Part shown: in pieces, positions 34,298 to 42,672 of the stretch | How the letters are laid out: every line of letters begins with the position of its first letter | How positions within the stretch are numbered: the first letter of the stretch is position 1 | Source: an uncultured Prevotella sp. | Lineage (GTDB): Bacteria > Bacteroidota > Bacteroidia > Bacteroidales > Bacteroidaceae | Assembly (NCBI GenBank): GCA_900553595.1 | Contig: USEC01000013.1 | Span: forward strand, 1 to 52,542 | Direction: 5' to 3' | Length of the DNA: 52,542 bases | Position numbers and translations under genes: made by a program | Notes under the pieces: model-generated | Database searches by the model: none | What the model was told of the DNA's origin: nothing | The model's input: the letters and a program-made list of their open reading frames with translations, nothing else

Positions 34298-34411
34298 TTT
34301 GGCGATTGCGGTCATAATCCGCTGCGGAAATTTCTCCGTCAGACTTGCGCCGCATACCGTTAGTTATGGATTATGGATTTTGAATGATGGATAACAAAAG
34401 CCCTTTGCCAA

Positions 34412-34771
34412 ATGAAGAGCCGTGAAGAGAATGTAGTTCTTTGCAAGAGCTACGCCTTTAGTCTGCGTTGCGTGAAGCTGTACAAGTTCCTGTGCAGTCG
34501 GGACGGCAACTATATAATAGGCAAACAGCTTCTCCGCAGCGGAACAAGCATAGGTGCGAACGTGAAGGAAGGAGTCAGAGCGCAGACGCGTCCCGACTTT
34601 CTTGCAAAGCTCTGCATAGCATTGAAGGAAGCCAGCGAGACGGAGTATTGGATAGAACTCCTGCGTGACGCCGGCTATATCTCGGAGGAACAATCTGAAA
34701 GTATGCTTGAGGACTGTGTCGAGTTGATAAGAATTCTCACGGCAATAGTCAAGACGCTGAAGTCTGTTTGA
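34412..34771 (+). CDS. Four-helix-bundle protein (23S rRNA intervening-sequence-type)
   Basis: 119 aa. The pattern MKSREENVVLCKSYAFSLRC, 'LLRSGTSIGANVKEGVRAQTR' (about 41-61), 'ALKEASETEYWIELL' and a C-terminal helix is diagnostic of the four-helix-bundle family (S23/IVP-like), known both from intervening sequences in 23S rRNA genes and as stand-alone genes. Function is unknown. It is the only gene inside the 31-bp inverted repeat 34267-34297/34788-34818, so it may travel as a cassette. Confidence 0.88.
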   Translation: MKSREENVVLCKSYAFSLRCVKLYKFLCSRDGNYIIGKQLLRSGTSIGANVKEGVRAQTRPDFLAKLCIALKEASETEYWIELLRDAGYISEEQSESMLEDCVELIRILTAIVKTLKSV

Positions 34772-34787
34772 GGCAGGCATACCTTTC

Positions 34788-34818
34788 ATTATGAATTATG
34801 AATTATGAATTATGAATT
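34788..34818. repeat. Right arm of the 31-bp inverted repeat; supplies the RNase H start codon
   Basis: Unit ATGAATT (7 bp) occurs four times. ATGs at 34791, 34798, 34805 and 34812 cover all three frames. The ATG at 34805 opens the RNase H gene, so its first codons (ATG AAT TAT GAA) come from the repeat itself. Confidence 0.8.
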
Positions 34819-35236
34819 TCCGTCCTGCGTCAAGCAGGATGCCTGGGCTGTCGATGCAGCTTGCAGCGGCAATCCGGGGCCGATGGAGTATCAGGCCATC
34901 GACCTTGCCACCGGTGCGCAGGTGTTCCACTTCGGACCCGTACACGGGACCAACAACATAGGCGAATTCCTTGCCATCGTGCACGCGCTGGCACTGCTCG
35001 ACAGGCAGGGCGTGACGGGAAAGACCATTTACAGCGACTCGCACAACGCCATTCTGTGGGTGCAGAAGAAGCAGTGCAAGACCAAACTCCTGCGCACTCC
35101 ACAGACCGAACGCCTCTATCAGGTGATTGCCCGTGCCGAAGCCTGGCTGCGGACGCACGAGATAAAGAACCCCGTGGTGAAGTGGGAGACGCGTCAGTGG
35201 GGCGAGGTGCCCGCCGACTTCGGACGCAAGGGATAG
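34805..35236 (+). CDS. Ribonuclease H-like protein, start within a repeat
   Basis: 143 aa. RNase H fold with WAVDAACSGNPGPMEY (first Asp, about 15), 'GTNNIGEFLAIVHALALL' (Glu, about 54), 'IYSDSHNAILWV' (Asp, about 77) and a C-terminal 'WGEVPADFGRKG' (last Asp). This is the short Bacteroidetes RNase HI form. It would cleave RNA in RNA-DNA hybrids. The N-terminal residues MNYEF are encoded by the ATGAATT array, unlike the usual family N-terminus, so the original start was probably replaced by repeat insertion. The catalytic core is intact. Confidence 0.85.
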   Translation: MNYEFPSCVKQDAWAVDAACSGNPGPMEYQAIDLATGAQVFHFGPVHGTNNIGEFLAIVHALALLDRQGVTGKTIYSDSHNAILWVQKKQCKTKLLRTPQTERLYQVIARAEAWLRTHEIKNPVVKWETRQWGEVPADFGRKG

Positions 35237-35313
35237 CGTAACGTGCCGTCGCGGACGGTCGCCGTCGCAATGCCGGATGCTGTTTTTCGCATTTTTTCAA
35301 TCAAAAAGGAATA

Positions 35314-35359
35314 AAAGGTAGGCAAAAACTTCTATTTTGAAGATTTTTGCCTACCTTTG
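35314..35359 (+). promoter_or_regulatory. Promoter embedded in a long inverted repeat, upstream of the PNGase F-like gene
   Basis: Left arm AAAGGTAGGCAAAAACTTC (35314-35332) pairs with 35339-35358 with one unpaired base; the loop is TATTTT. The right arm contains the -7 box TACCTTTG (35352-35359). The arrangement (promoter -7 box inside an inverted repeat) resembles the metG and DUF3990 promoters, though the sequence differs. The RNA of the upstream gene could also form this hairpin, so a terminator role is an alternative. Confidence 0.6.
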
Positions 35360-35442
35360 CATTCAAATTGATTTGTTTCCGCACGAATTGATGAAAGAAT
35401 AATATAAAAGTTTCCTTATTCAGGGTAAAAAGACAAAAGATT

Positions 35443-36894
35443 ATGATTATTTCCACATTAAAGCAAACGCTTGCGGCCGTCGTCGTAATGGCTTCGCCGC
35501 TTGTTTCCGGCATGATGAATGCCCAGACCTTGCAGAAAACGCTTCACATCTACGACAAGGTGACTTTCTACGACCAGTATCTCGTGAAGAGTCTGCCCGA
35601 TGAGGCGAAGAATCTTAACGACGGAATACTGCGCCACACCACGTCGAGCTACTCCCGTAAGCTCACGGCCGACGACCTTGCGCTGATGGGCGACAAGCTC
35701 ACCATGAAGCTGCGCGTGTATGCCTGCTGCGACAACTACGACCGTCTGGGCAACGTGAACTTCGCCTTCGTGCCGAAGGGAAGTGCCAGCTACGAGTACG
35801 ACAAGGTGAAGCGCATCGAGATAGGACGCTTCATCACGCCGTTCATGGACAAGAACCTCACGCCGAAATCGGTGACCTACAAGTACACTCTCGACTATCT
35901 TTCCAACATTCTGCGCGACAGCCGCCTGCTCTCCAAGTACGACATCTGGGTGGAGTACGAGCTCTTCGGCGTGCCTTACGCTGCCAATTCGCAGATTTCG
36001 GGATGTGCGGGGCGCAACGATGTGTTCCAGGCTTCGCTCGATTTCGTCACTTCACAGCCGGCAGCCGCGCCCGTTACCAACAATGTCGTGGTGCCGATAA
36101 CGATGAAGAACCCCGAATATCACGGCAACGACCTCAACAACTACAACGCCAACGCCACCGACACCATAGGCAAGACCACACGCACCTACACCTTCACCGT
36201 GCCTGAGAATGTGACCGACGCGCAGCTCGTCATCGTCACTTCAAACCACGGTGCGGGCGGCTACCAGACTTCCGACGGTGTCATACACTATGGCGAGGAG
36301 TACTGCCGCCGCATGCACTTCATCTATTACGACGACGACCTCGCGCTCACCTACAAGCCCGGTCGCACGAGCTGCGAGAAGTTCCGCGTATATAACACGC
36401 AGCCCAACGGCATATACGGCACCTCGCAGAAGACCGACACGGAATGGCAGTCGTTCAGCAACTGGTGTCCGGGCGATGTCATCGACAACCGCATCATAAA
36501 GCTGGGCAATGTGAAGGCCGGCACACACAAGGTGCGCATCTCGGTGCCCGACGCTGAGTTCCTCGGCAACGAAGCCGGACAGCACGACGGCAACATTCCC
36601 GTCTCCATCTTCTTCCAGGGTCTTTCCGACGGCTCTCTGCCATCGAGTGTGAACAACGTGATGCTCAATCCCGATGTGAAGGACGCCGTGAAGATGACCG
36701 TAAGCGGCGGAACGCTCACGCTGGACAGCGAGGAAAAGATAATGGGCGTGGAACTTTACAGCGGCGACGCCCGCTTGCTCAAACGCCAGTACGACGGCAG
36801 CAGCATCGACATCAGCTCTTACGGAAAGGGCCTTTATGTGGTGTGTGTCGAACTGGAAAGCGGTGTCATCGTGAGCCGCAAACTCATGTTCTGA
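35443..36894 (+). CDS. Secreted PNGase F-like peptide N-glycosidase with T9SS tail
   Basis: 483 aa. Signal peptide at about 1-27. The two eight-stranded jelly-roll domains of PNGase F are recognisable: CCDNYDRLGNV (Asp100 aligning with the catalytic Asp60 of the Elizabethkingia enzyme), 'IEIGRFITPFM' (125-135), 'DIWVEYELFG' (Glu171/173, near Glu118 of that enzyme), TSNHGAG (266-272), GEEYCRRMHF (Glu285/286, near Glu206) and NWCPG (340-344). The C-terminal tail (about 415-483, KGLYVVCVELESGVIVSRKL) looks like a T9SS sorting tail. The family removes N-glycans from glycoproteins by cutting the Asn-GlcNAc bond. Alignment is from memory, so residue equivalence is likely rather than certain. Confidence 0.82.
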   Translation: MIISTLKQTLAAVVVMASPLVSGMMNAQTLQKTLHIYDKVTFYDQYLVKSLPDEAKNLNDGILRHTTSSYSRKLTADDLALMGDKLTMKLRVYACCDNYDRLGNVNFAFVPKGSASYEYDKVKRIEIGRFITPFMDKNLTPKSVTYKYTLDYLSNILRDSRLLSKYDIWVEYELFGVPYAANSQISGCAGRNDVFQASLDFVTSQPAAAPVTNNVVVPITMKNPEYHGNDLNNYNANATDTIGKTTRTYTFTVPENVTDAQLVIVTSNHGAGGYQTSDGVIHYGEEYCRRMHFIYYDDDLALTYKPGRTSCEKFRVYNTQPNGIYGTSQKTDTEWQSFSNWCPGDVIDNRIIKLGNVKAGTHKVRISVPDAEFLGNEAGQHDGNIPVSIFFQGLSDGSLPSSVNNVMLNPDVKDAVKMTVSGGTLTLDSEEKIMGVELYSGDARLLKRQYDGSSIDISSYGKGLYVVCVELESGVIVSRKLMF

Positions 36895-36940
36895 CGGTAT
36901 GCCTGCCTGACGGAAAAAACAGGCAAGCACACCCCGTTTC

Positions 36941-37024
36941 AAAAGAAGCCTTGTTTGCGTCGCAAACAAGGCTTCTTTGCATGTCAAACAAGGCTTGTTT
37001 ATGATGCAAACAAGGCTTGTTTTT
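36941..37024. repeat. Modular intergenic element, copy 6 (variant order)
   Basis: Module order is forward, reverse, reverse, reverse: not the reverse complement of the common order. The third and fourth modules are shortened to CAAACAAGGCTTGTTT. Its last bases overlap the ribD stop codon (37023-37025). It lies between convergent genes. Confidence 0.85.
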
Positions 37025-37982
37025 ATTTCTCGTAAAAACGTATCGTGTTGCCGTCGTAGTGTTTCTCTTCTTTCAGTCTCGTATCTCCCGGCAGCTCAGG
37101 GGCTTTCGTGCCCGACGCAACGGTTTGTGGCGAAGTCTCCACGCGTATTGCGTCCCAGCAGCCGGAGTCGATAAACGCCTGCAATGTGCGTGCGCCTCCC
37201 TCCACGAGCAGACTCTGGCAGTGCCGTTCGCGCAGCCATTCCATGAGCTGCGGAATCACGGGACGGTCGAAGTCGATGCCCTTCAGCTCCGGGTTGTCCC
37301 TGCTGATGACGATGCGCAGGGGCTGCTTCCCGCACCAGTGGCGCACGTCGAGGCGCGGATGCTCGCGCTCGTCGGTGGTGCGTCCCACGGCTATGGCGTC
37401 GCATTCGGAGCGCAGACGGTGCATGAGCATCGTGGTGAACGGTGTGGAGATGGCGAGCGCACGGCCGCCGTCGTCGATGAATCCGTTGGCCGTCTGCGCC
37501 CATTTCAGTATGATGTATGGGCGGTTCAGCGTGTTGCAGGTGAAGAAACGGCGGTTCAGCTCCTCACATTCCTCGCGCAGCACACCCACCGTCACCTCTA
37601 TTCCGGCTTCGCGCAGTTTTTCTATGCCGCGTCCCTGCACCTTGGCGAAGGGGTCGATGCAGCCCACGACGGCACGCCTTACACCTTTCTTTATAATAAG
37701 GTCGGCACAGGGAGGGGTCTTGCCGTAGTGCGAACACGGTTCGAGGCTCACATAGATGGTGGCTTCGCGGAGCAGCTGTTCGTCGTCGCGTCGCACCGAG
37801 GCGAAGGCATTCACCTCGGCATGTCCCTCGCCGCAACGCACATGGTAGCCCTCGCCTATGATGCGCCCCTGCGCCACTATCACCGCACCCACCATGGGGT
37901 TGGGCCGGGCGTTGGCCATGCCGCAGCGCGCAAGTTGCAGGCAGCGGCGCATGTACATGATGTCGATGGATTCTTGGGTCAT
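37023..37982 (-). CDS. ribD: Bifunctional riboflavin deaminase-reductase RibD
   Basis: 319 aa from the ATG at 37982, matching the usual start (MTQESIDIMYMRRCLQLA). The deaminase domain has HAEVNAF and EPCSHYGKTPPCAD, the zinc-binding His and two Cys. The reductase domain follows (about 145-319) with 'YIILKWAQTANGFI' and 'LLVEGGARTLQAF'. It carries out the second and third steps of riboflavin synthesis. A -7 box TAATTTTG is at 38004-37997. It is divergent from the GH43 gene. Confidence 0.96.
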   Translation of the reverse strand: MTQESIDIMYMRRCLQLARCGMANARPNPMVGAVIVAQGRIIGEGYHVRCGEGHAEVNAFASVRRDDEQLLREATIYVSLEPCSHYGKTPPCADLIIKKGVRRAVVGCIDPFAKVQGRGIEKLREAGIEVTVGVLREECEELNRRFFTCNTLNRPYIILKWAQTANGFIDDGGRALAISTPFTTMLMHRLRSECDAIAVGRTTDEREHPRLDVRHWCGKQPLRIVISRDNPELKGIDFDRPVIPQLMEWLRERHCQSLLVEGGARTLQAFIDSGCWDAIRVETSPQTVASGTKAPELPGDTRLKEEKHYDGNTIRFYEK

Positions 37983-38078
37983 TGTTTTTTTATTTGCAAA
38001 ATTACGCATAATCAGAAAAAAATGCTTAACTTAGCGCATTGAATTACATACAGCTTATCAAATTTAAGACTAAAAACT

Positions 38079-39071
38079 ATGAAAACAACCATTCTTTCGG
38101 CAGCCCTCGCATTGCTGGCTGCCATCCCGGTACAGGCCCGTAATGACGGAAAGACGAGCGGCAACCCAATCTTCAAGGGCTGGTATGCCGACCCTGAGGG
38201 CGCAGTGCTCGACGGACAGTACTGGGTGTTCCCCACCTATTCGGCCGACTTCGACGACCAGACTTTCATGGATGCCTTCTCATCGCCCGACCTCGTGACC
38301 TGGACTAAGCACCCCCGTGTGCTCGACAAAAAGGACGTGTCGTGGGCGCGCAGGGCCATGTGGGCACCCGCAGTGATGCATGCCAACGGCAAGTACTACC
38401 TCTTCTTCAGTGCCAACGACGTGCATGAAGGCGAGGTGGGAGGCATAGGCGTGGCGACGGCAAGCCGTCCCGAAGGTCCCTACAAGGACGCTCTGGGCAA
38501 GCCTCTCATCAACGAAATAGTGAATGGAGCGCAGCCTATCGACCAGTTCGTGTTCCGCGACGACGACGGACAGTACTACATGTACTACGGCGGATGGGGA
38601 CACTGCAACGTGGCGAAGATGTCGCCCGACCTGATGAGCATCGTACCCTTTGCCGACGGCAGCAAGTTCCGTGAGGTGACACCTGAGAACTATGTCGAAG
38701 GCCCGTTCATGCTCAAGCGCAAGGGCAAGTACTATTTCATGTGGAGCGAAGGCGGATGGGGCGGCCCCGACTATTGCGTGGCTTACGCCATAGCCGATTC
38801 GCCCTTCGGACCGTTCCGCCGTGTGGGCAAGATATTGCAGCAGGACCCGGCGGTGGCGACGGGTGCGGGGCATCATTCGGTGATACAGGTGCCGGGAAAG
38901 GATGAGTACTACATCGTCTATCACCGCCGTCCGCTCACTGAAACGGGGCGCGACTGCCGCGAGACATGCATCGACCGACTCTATTTCGACAAGCAGGGCA
39001 ACATCGTTCCCGTGAAGATGACTTTCGAAGGAGTGAAGAAGGTGAAGACACCGAAGACGAATAAAAAATGA
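38079..39071 (+). CDS. Secreted glycoside hydrolase family 43
   Basis: 330 aa. Signal peptide at 1-20. The five-bladed propeller carries the GH43 triad: Asp38 (WYADPEG, general base), Asp155 (AQPIDQFVF, pKa modulator) and Glu207 (YVEGPFML, general acid). Further pattern 'RRAMWAPAVMHANGKYYLFF' is typical. Family members cleave arabinosyl, xylosyl or galactosyl bonds; the substrate cannot be set. No T9SS tail is visible, so it is probably periplasmic. A strong hairpin follows it. Confidence 0.9.
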   Translation: MKTTILSAALALLAAIPVQARNDGKTSGNPIFKGWYADPEGAVLDGQYWVFPTYSADFDDQTFMDAFSSPDLVTWTKHPRVLDKKDVSWARRAMWAPAVMHANGKYYLFFSANDVHEGEVGGIGVATASRPEGPYKDALGKPLINEIVNGAQPIDQFVFRDDDGQYYMYYGGWGHCNVAKMSPDLMSIVPFADGSKFREVTPENYVEGPFMLKRKGKYYFMWSEGGWGGPDYCVAYAIADSPFGPFRRVGKILQQDPAVATGAGHHSVIQVPGKDEYYIVYHRRPLTETGRDCRETCIDRLYFDKQGNIVPVKMTFEGVKKVKTPKTNKK

Positions 39072-39104
39072 AGCTAATGGAAGTTGGGCTTCGCTCAGAA
39101 CTGT

Positions 39105-39153
39105 CGGAGGTTGCCGGACATAAGCAGGATGAACTGCTGTCCGGCAACCTCCG
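39105..39153. terminator. Bidirectional hairpin between GH43 and nucleoside kinase genes
   Basis: A 16-bp perfect stem (arm CGGAGGTTGCCGGACA, 39105-39120 with 39138-39153) contains a nested AGCAG-GATGAA-CTGCT hairpin. Outer 9-bp arms TGGAAGTTG/CAACTTCCA (about 39078 and 39174) extend the structure. It separates two convergent genes. Confidence 0.85.
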
Positions 39154-39204
39154 ATGGCTTTTGTACGGGGTGTGCAACTTCCATTGACTTCTGGAAATAT
39201 CGCA

Positions 39205-40866
39205 TCAATATATGAACGAGCTTCCTCCCAGGAACTCCCTGAGCAGCGAAGTGGGCGGCAGCGTGTCGTAGGACAGTGCCGAGAAGTAGCCGAGGAACTT
39301 GCGCAGACGATAGGCCTCGGCGTACTCTTCGCAGTTTTCAGGCACCTGGTCGAGCACAGGCTCGGCTTGGGTCTTTATCACGGCAAGCTCGTAAATCATC
39401 GCGGAATTGAACATTACGTCGGCATTCTCCTGATAGGGGAATATCCATTTGTTCTCGCCGGCACGCACGCTCGGCCATCGCCGTATGGTGTCCTGTGCCG
39501 AACAGCCGCGGTATTTGTAGTCGCGTATGATGCGGCGGAGCAGTCGGTTGTCGGTGGTGGGGATGTAGTTGTGCGTGTCAAGGAGTATGGTGGTGAGCGC
39601 GGAAGCATATACACGGAACTTCTGTTCCTCCGGAATCTGCGCCGTCAGTTCGGGATTGAGCGCGTGAATGCCCTCCACCACGAGCACATCGTTGGGTGCC
39701 ATGCGCAGGCGCGTGCCGCTTTTCTCGCTCCTTCCCGTCTGGAAATTGTAGCGGGGAAGTTCCACTTCCTCGCCGGCGAAGAGCTGTTCGAGCTGCCGGT
39801 TGAGCAGTGGCAGGTTGAGGGCATAAAGACTTTCGTAGTCGTAGTCGCCCTTCTCGTCGAGCGGAGTGAGGTGACGGTCCACGAAATAGTCGTCCAACGA
39901 GATGGGGACGGGTCTTATCCCGTTGGTGAGCAGCTGCACACTGAGTCGCTTGCAAGTGGTGGTCTTGCCCGACGACGACGGTCCTGCGATGAGCACCATC
40001 TTCACTTCGGGCCGCAGGGCGATGTCTTCGGCTATGTGTGCTATCTTCTTTTCCTGCAAGGCCTCCGCTACATTTATTATATCGTTGGCGTGTCCCTGCT
40101 TCACCGCTTCGTTGAATACGCCCACAGTACTTATTCCGAGGAGTTTCTGCCAGCGGTGATGCTCGCGGAAAATGTCGAACATCTTGTCCTGGCGGATGAG
40201 CGGTCCGACGGTAGTGGGGTCGGTCTGCGACGGCGCGCGCAGCAGAAGGCTGTCGTAATAAGGCTCAAGGGCGTAGAGGGTGAGCTGTGAAGTGTTGGTG
40301 AGCATGGCTCCGTAGAAGTAGTCGGCATAGCCTCCGAGCTCGTAGTAAGTGGTGTACAGGCGTCCGGCGGTGCGCAGCAGCTGCACTTTGGAGTGGCATC
40401 CCATGCTCTCGAAGAGCTTTATGGCCTCCTCTGTGGGCACCTCGTGGCGGCGGATTGGCATCGCCTGTGCAATGATCTCGTCCATACGGCGTCGCAGTGC
40501 GTCGGCGTCCTGCGTCGTTACGGGGCGTCCTATGTGCAGGTCGCAGTAGTAGCCGTTGCTCACGGGGATGTCTATCACCACGCTTCCCGTGGGATAAAGG
40601 TCGTGTACGGCCTTGCAGAGCACGAAGAAGAGCGTGCGTGTGTAGGCCCGCAGACCCGACGATGAGCGCAAATCGAGGTATTCCACATCTTTATTATTAT
40701 ACACTCTGTAGTGCAGACCTTCTGCCTTGTTGTTCACTTTTGCGCTTACCGGCGGGAAGGGCATATTGAGATTCAAAGTGGAAAAAATATCAGAAAGTGT
40801 GCTGCCTGTTGCTACATTTTGGATTTTTTTATTATTTTTGCAACGGATTTGTATTGTCTGTTTCAT
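39205..40866 (-). CDS. TGS-domain nucleoside (uridine) kinase
   Basis: 553 aa. An N-terminal TGS-like domain (about 1-70) and a ThrRS-type second additional domain (about 70-200, AVHDLYPTGSVVIDIPV) are fused to a uridine kinase/phosphoribulokinase domain with P-loop AGPSSSGKTTT (about 293-303). The domain set (TGS, SAD, uridine kinase) is common in Bacteroidetes and Clostridia. It probably phosphorylates uridine or a related nucleoside; the tRNA-synthetase-like part could bind RNA, which is untested here. A -7 box TATCTTTG lies at 40927-40920, 54 bp before the ATG. Confidence 0.9.
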   Translation of the reverse strand: MKQTIQIRCKNNKKIQNVATGSTLSDIFSTLNLNMPFPPVSAKVNNKAEGLHYRVYNNKDVEYLDLRSSSGLRAYTRTLFFVLCKAVHDLYPTGSVVIDIPVSNGYYCDLHIGRPVTTQDADALRRRMDEIIAQAMPIRRHEVPTEEAIKLFESMGCHSKVQLLRTAGRLYTTYYELGGYADYFYGAMLTNTSQLTLYALEPYYDSLLLRAPSQTDPTTVGPLIRQDKMFDIFREHHRWQKLLGISTVGVFNEAVKQGHANDIINVAEALQEKKIAHIAEDIALRPEVKMVLIAGPSSSGKTTTCKRLSVQLLTNGIRPVPISLDDYFVDRHLTPLDEKGDYDYESLYALNLPLLNRQLEQLFAGEEVELPRYNFQTGRSEKSGTRLRMAPNDVLVVEGIHALNPELTAQIPEEQKFRVYASALTTILLDTHNYIPTTDNRLLRRIIRDYKYRGCSAQDTIRRWPSVRAGENKWIFPYQENADVMFNSAMIYELAVIKTQAEPVLDQVPENCEEYAEAYRLRKFLGYFSALSYDTLPPTSLLREFLGGSSFIY

Positions 40867-40915
40867 TAATGTTATAGTTTAATTGATTCAGAAGTAGGGG
40901 ACAGACCGTCTGTCT

Positions 40916-40930
40916 TATGCAAAGATACAC
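40916..40930 (-). promoter_or_regulatory. Promoter of the nucleoside kinase gene, TGCAT-type
   Basis: TATCTTTG (40927-40920, minus) with the following TCTT-TGCAT-AAGA partial inverted repeat (40925-40913). It shares the TCTTTGCATAAGA core of the DUF3990 operon promoter repeats but is a single copy, with no repeat of the longer unit. Confidence 0.5.
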
Positions 40931-40977
40931 CGTTTTTCGACACAAGCAGCAATACCGCAAACAAATTAAATAAAAAT

Positions 40978-42672
40978 ATGTCGATTTGGATTTTTTTTAA
41001 GATTATCGGCTCATTGGCACTTCTTATCTACGGTATGAAGGTTATGAGCGAAGCGCTTCAGAAGATGGCTGGTTCGCAATTGCGCCACATTCTCGGAGCG
41101 ATGACCACCAACCGCTTTACCGGATTGCTCACCGGTATGTTTGTAACGGCCTCAGTGCAGTCCTCGACAGCCACGACGGTGATGACCGTTTCGTTTGTCA
41201 ATGCGGGCCTTCTCACCCTCGCCCAAGCCATCTCGGTAATCATGGGAGCCAATATCGGCACCACATTCACTGCTTGGATCATGACACTGGGATTCTCCTT
41301 CAACATGGCGAACATTGTGTTCCCGGTGTTTTTCTTCGCCCTTCTGCTCATCTACCGCAAAAAGCAGCGTTACATAGGCGACTTCCTCTTCGGTGTCGCG
41401 TTCATGTTCTTCGCCATTTCCACACTCGGAGCCACGGGCAAGGAAATGGATCTCAGCCACAACCAGAGCGTTATCGACTTCTTCTCTTCTTTCGATAAGG
41501 ACAGTTATCTCACCATTTTCTCATTCCTCGGCATCGGAACGGTGCTCACTTTCTGCATGCAATCGTCGGCGGCACTGATGGCTATAACCATGGTGTTGTG
41601 CTCCAGCGGCGTGCTTCCCATCTATATGGGTATCGCATTGGTGCTCGGTGAGAACATAGGAACGACCATTACGTCGAACATCGCAGCCATGGGTGCCAAC
41701 ACGCAGGCCCGCCGTGCGGCTCTGGCACACTTTAGTTTCAACGTGTTCGGAGTGATATGGGTGCTGTTCATCTTCTATCCGTTCATCGATATGGTGTGCA
41801 ACTTCGTGGGAGTCGATCCTCATGCCGACCATATCGACGTGTCGCGCCTCTCCATAGTGCTTGCCGCTTTCCACACTACATTCAATGTCTGCAACACGGC
41901 GGTGCTCATCTGGTTCATCCCGCAGATGGAGCGTCTGGTGTGCTATGTCATCAAACCGAAGGCGAAAAACGACGAGGACGACTTCCGCCTGCGCTACATC
42001 GGCGGCACAAGTATTATGAAGACGCCGGAACTCTCGGTGCTTGAGGCACAGAAAGAGATACAGTCGTTCGCCGAACGCATACAGCGCATGTTCGGAATGG
42101 TGCGCGAACTGCTCGGAGTGAAGGACGGTGCCGATTTCTCGAAACGCTTTGCAAGGATAGAGAAGTATGAGAGCATCTCGGACAACATGGAGATAGAGAT
42201 TGCAAACTATCTTGATGCCGTGAGCGACGCCCATCTTTCCGACGACACCAAGGCCAAGATCCGTGCCATGCTGCGCGAGATAAGCGAGATAGAGAGTATC
42301 GGCGACTCGTGCTACAACATTGCGCGTACCATCAGCCGCAGGATGAACGGCAAGGAGGACTTCACCGAAAACCAGTATGAACACCTGCACCAGATGTTCG
42401 AACTCACCGACGACGCGCTCACGCAGATGAACGTGCTGCTGCAGGGACGCCGCGAGAACCACGACGCCAACCGCTCGTTCAACATCGAGAACGAGATAAA
42501 CAACTACCGCTCGCAACTCAAGAGTCAGAACATAAACGATGTGAACGACCACAAGTACACCTACGCCATCGGTACGATGTACATGGACATCGTGTCGGAA
42601 TGCGAGAAGCTCGGCGACTATGTGGTGAACGTTGTCGAGGCCCGCATGAACACCCGTCAGCGCGAGGCATAA
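40978..42672 (+). CDS. Na/Pi cotransporter with PhoU-like C-terminal domain
   Basis: 564 aa. The membrane part (about 1-325) has two QSS-type repeats: 'SVQSSTATTVMTVSFVNAG' and 'MQSSAALMAITMVLCSSG', the signature of NptA-type sodium-phosphate symporters. The cytoplasmic C-terminus (about 345-555) is two PhoU-like helical repeats. It imports phosphate with sodium; the PhoU part is thought to tune activity. It is divergent from the nucleoside kinase, and modular element copy 7 lies 35 bp after its stop. Confidence 0.93.
   Translation: MSIWIFFKIIGSLALLIYGMKVMSEALQKMAGSQLRHILGAMTTNRFTGLLTGMFVTASVQSSTATTVMTVSFVNAGLLTLAQAISVIMGANIGTTFTAWIMTLGFSFNMANIVFPVFFFALLLIYRKKQRYIGDFLFGVAFMFFAISTLGATGKEMDLSHNQSVIDFFSSFDKDSYLTIFSFLGIGTVLTFCMQSSAALMAITMVLCSSGVLPIYMGIALVLGENIGTTITSNIAAMGANTQARRAALAHFSFNVFGVIWVLFIFYPFIDMVCNFVGVDPHADHIDVSRLSIVLAAFHTTFNVCNTAVLIWFIPQMERLVCYVIKPKAKNDEDDFRLRYIGGTSIMKTPELSVLEAQKEIQSFAERIQRMFGMVRELLGVKDGADFSKRFARIEKYESISDNMEIEIANYLDAVSDAHLSDDTKAKIRAMLREISEIESIGDSCYNIARTISRRMNGKEDFTENQYEHLHQMFELTDDALTQMNVLLQGRRENHDANRSFNIENEINNYRSQLKSQNINDVNDHKYTYAIGTMYMDIVSECEKLGDYVVNVVEARMNTRQREA

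Noticed and set aside
34364..34789. 141-aa minus-strand ORF over the four-helix-bundle gene
   Set aside because: The plus-strand frame has the diagnostic family motifs; this is its shadow.
40497..40769. 90-aa ORFs near the nucleoside kinase start
   Set aside because: Shadow frames within the conserved TGS/SAD region.
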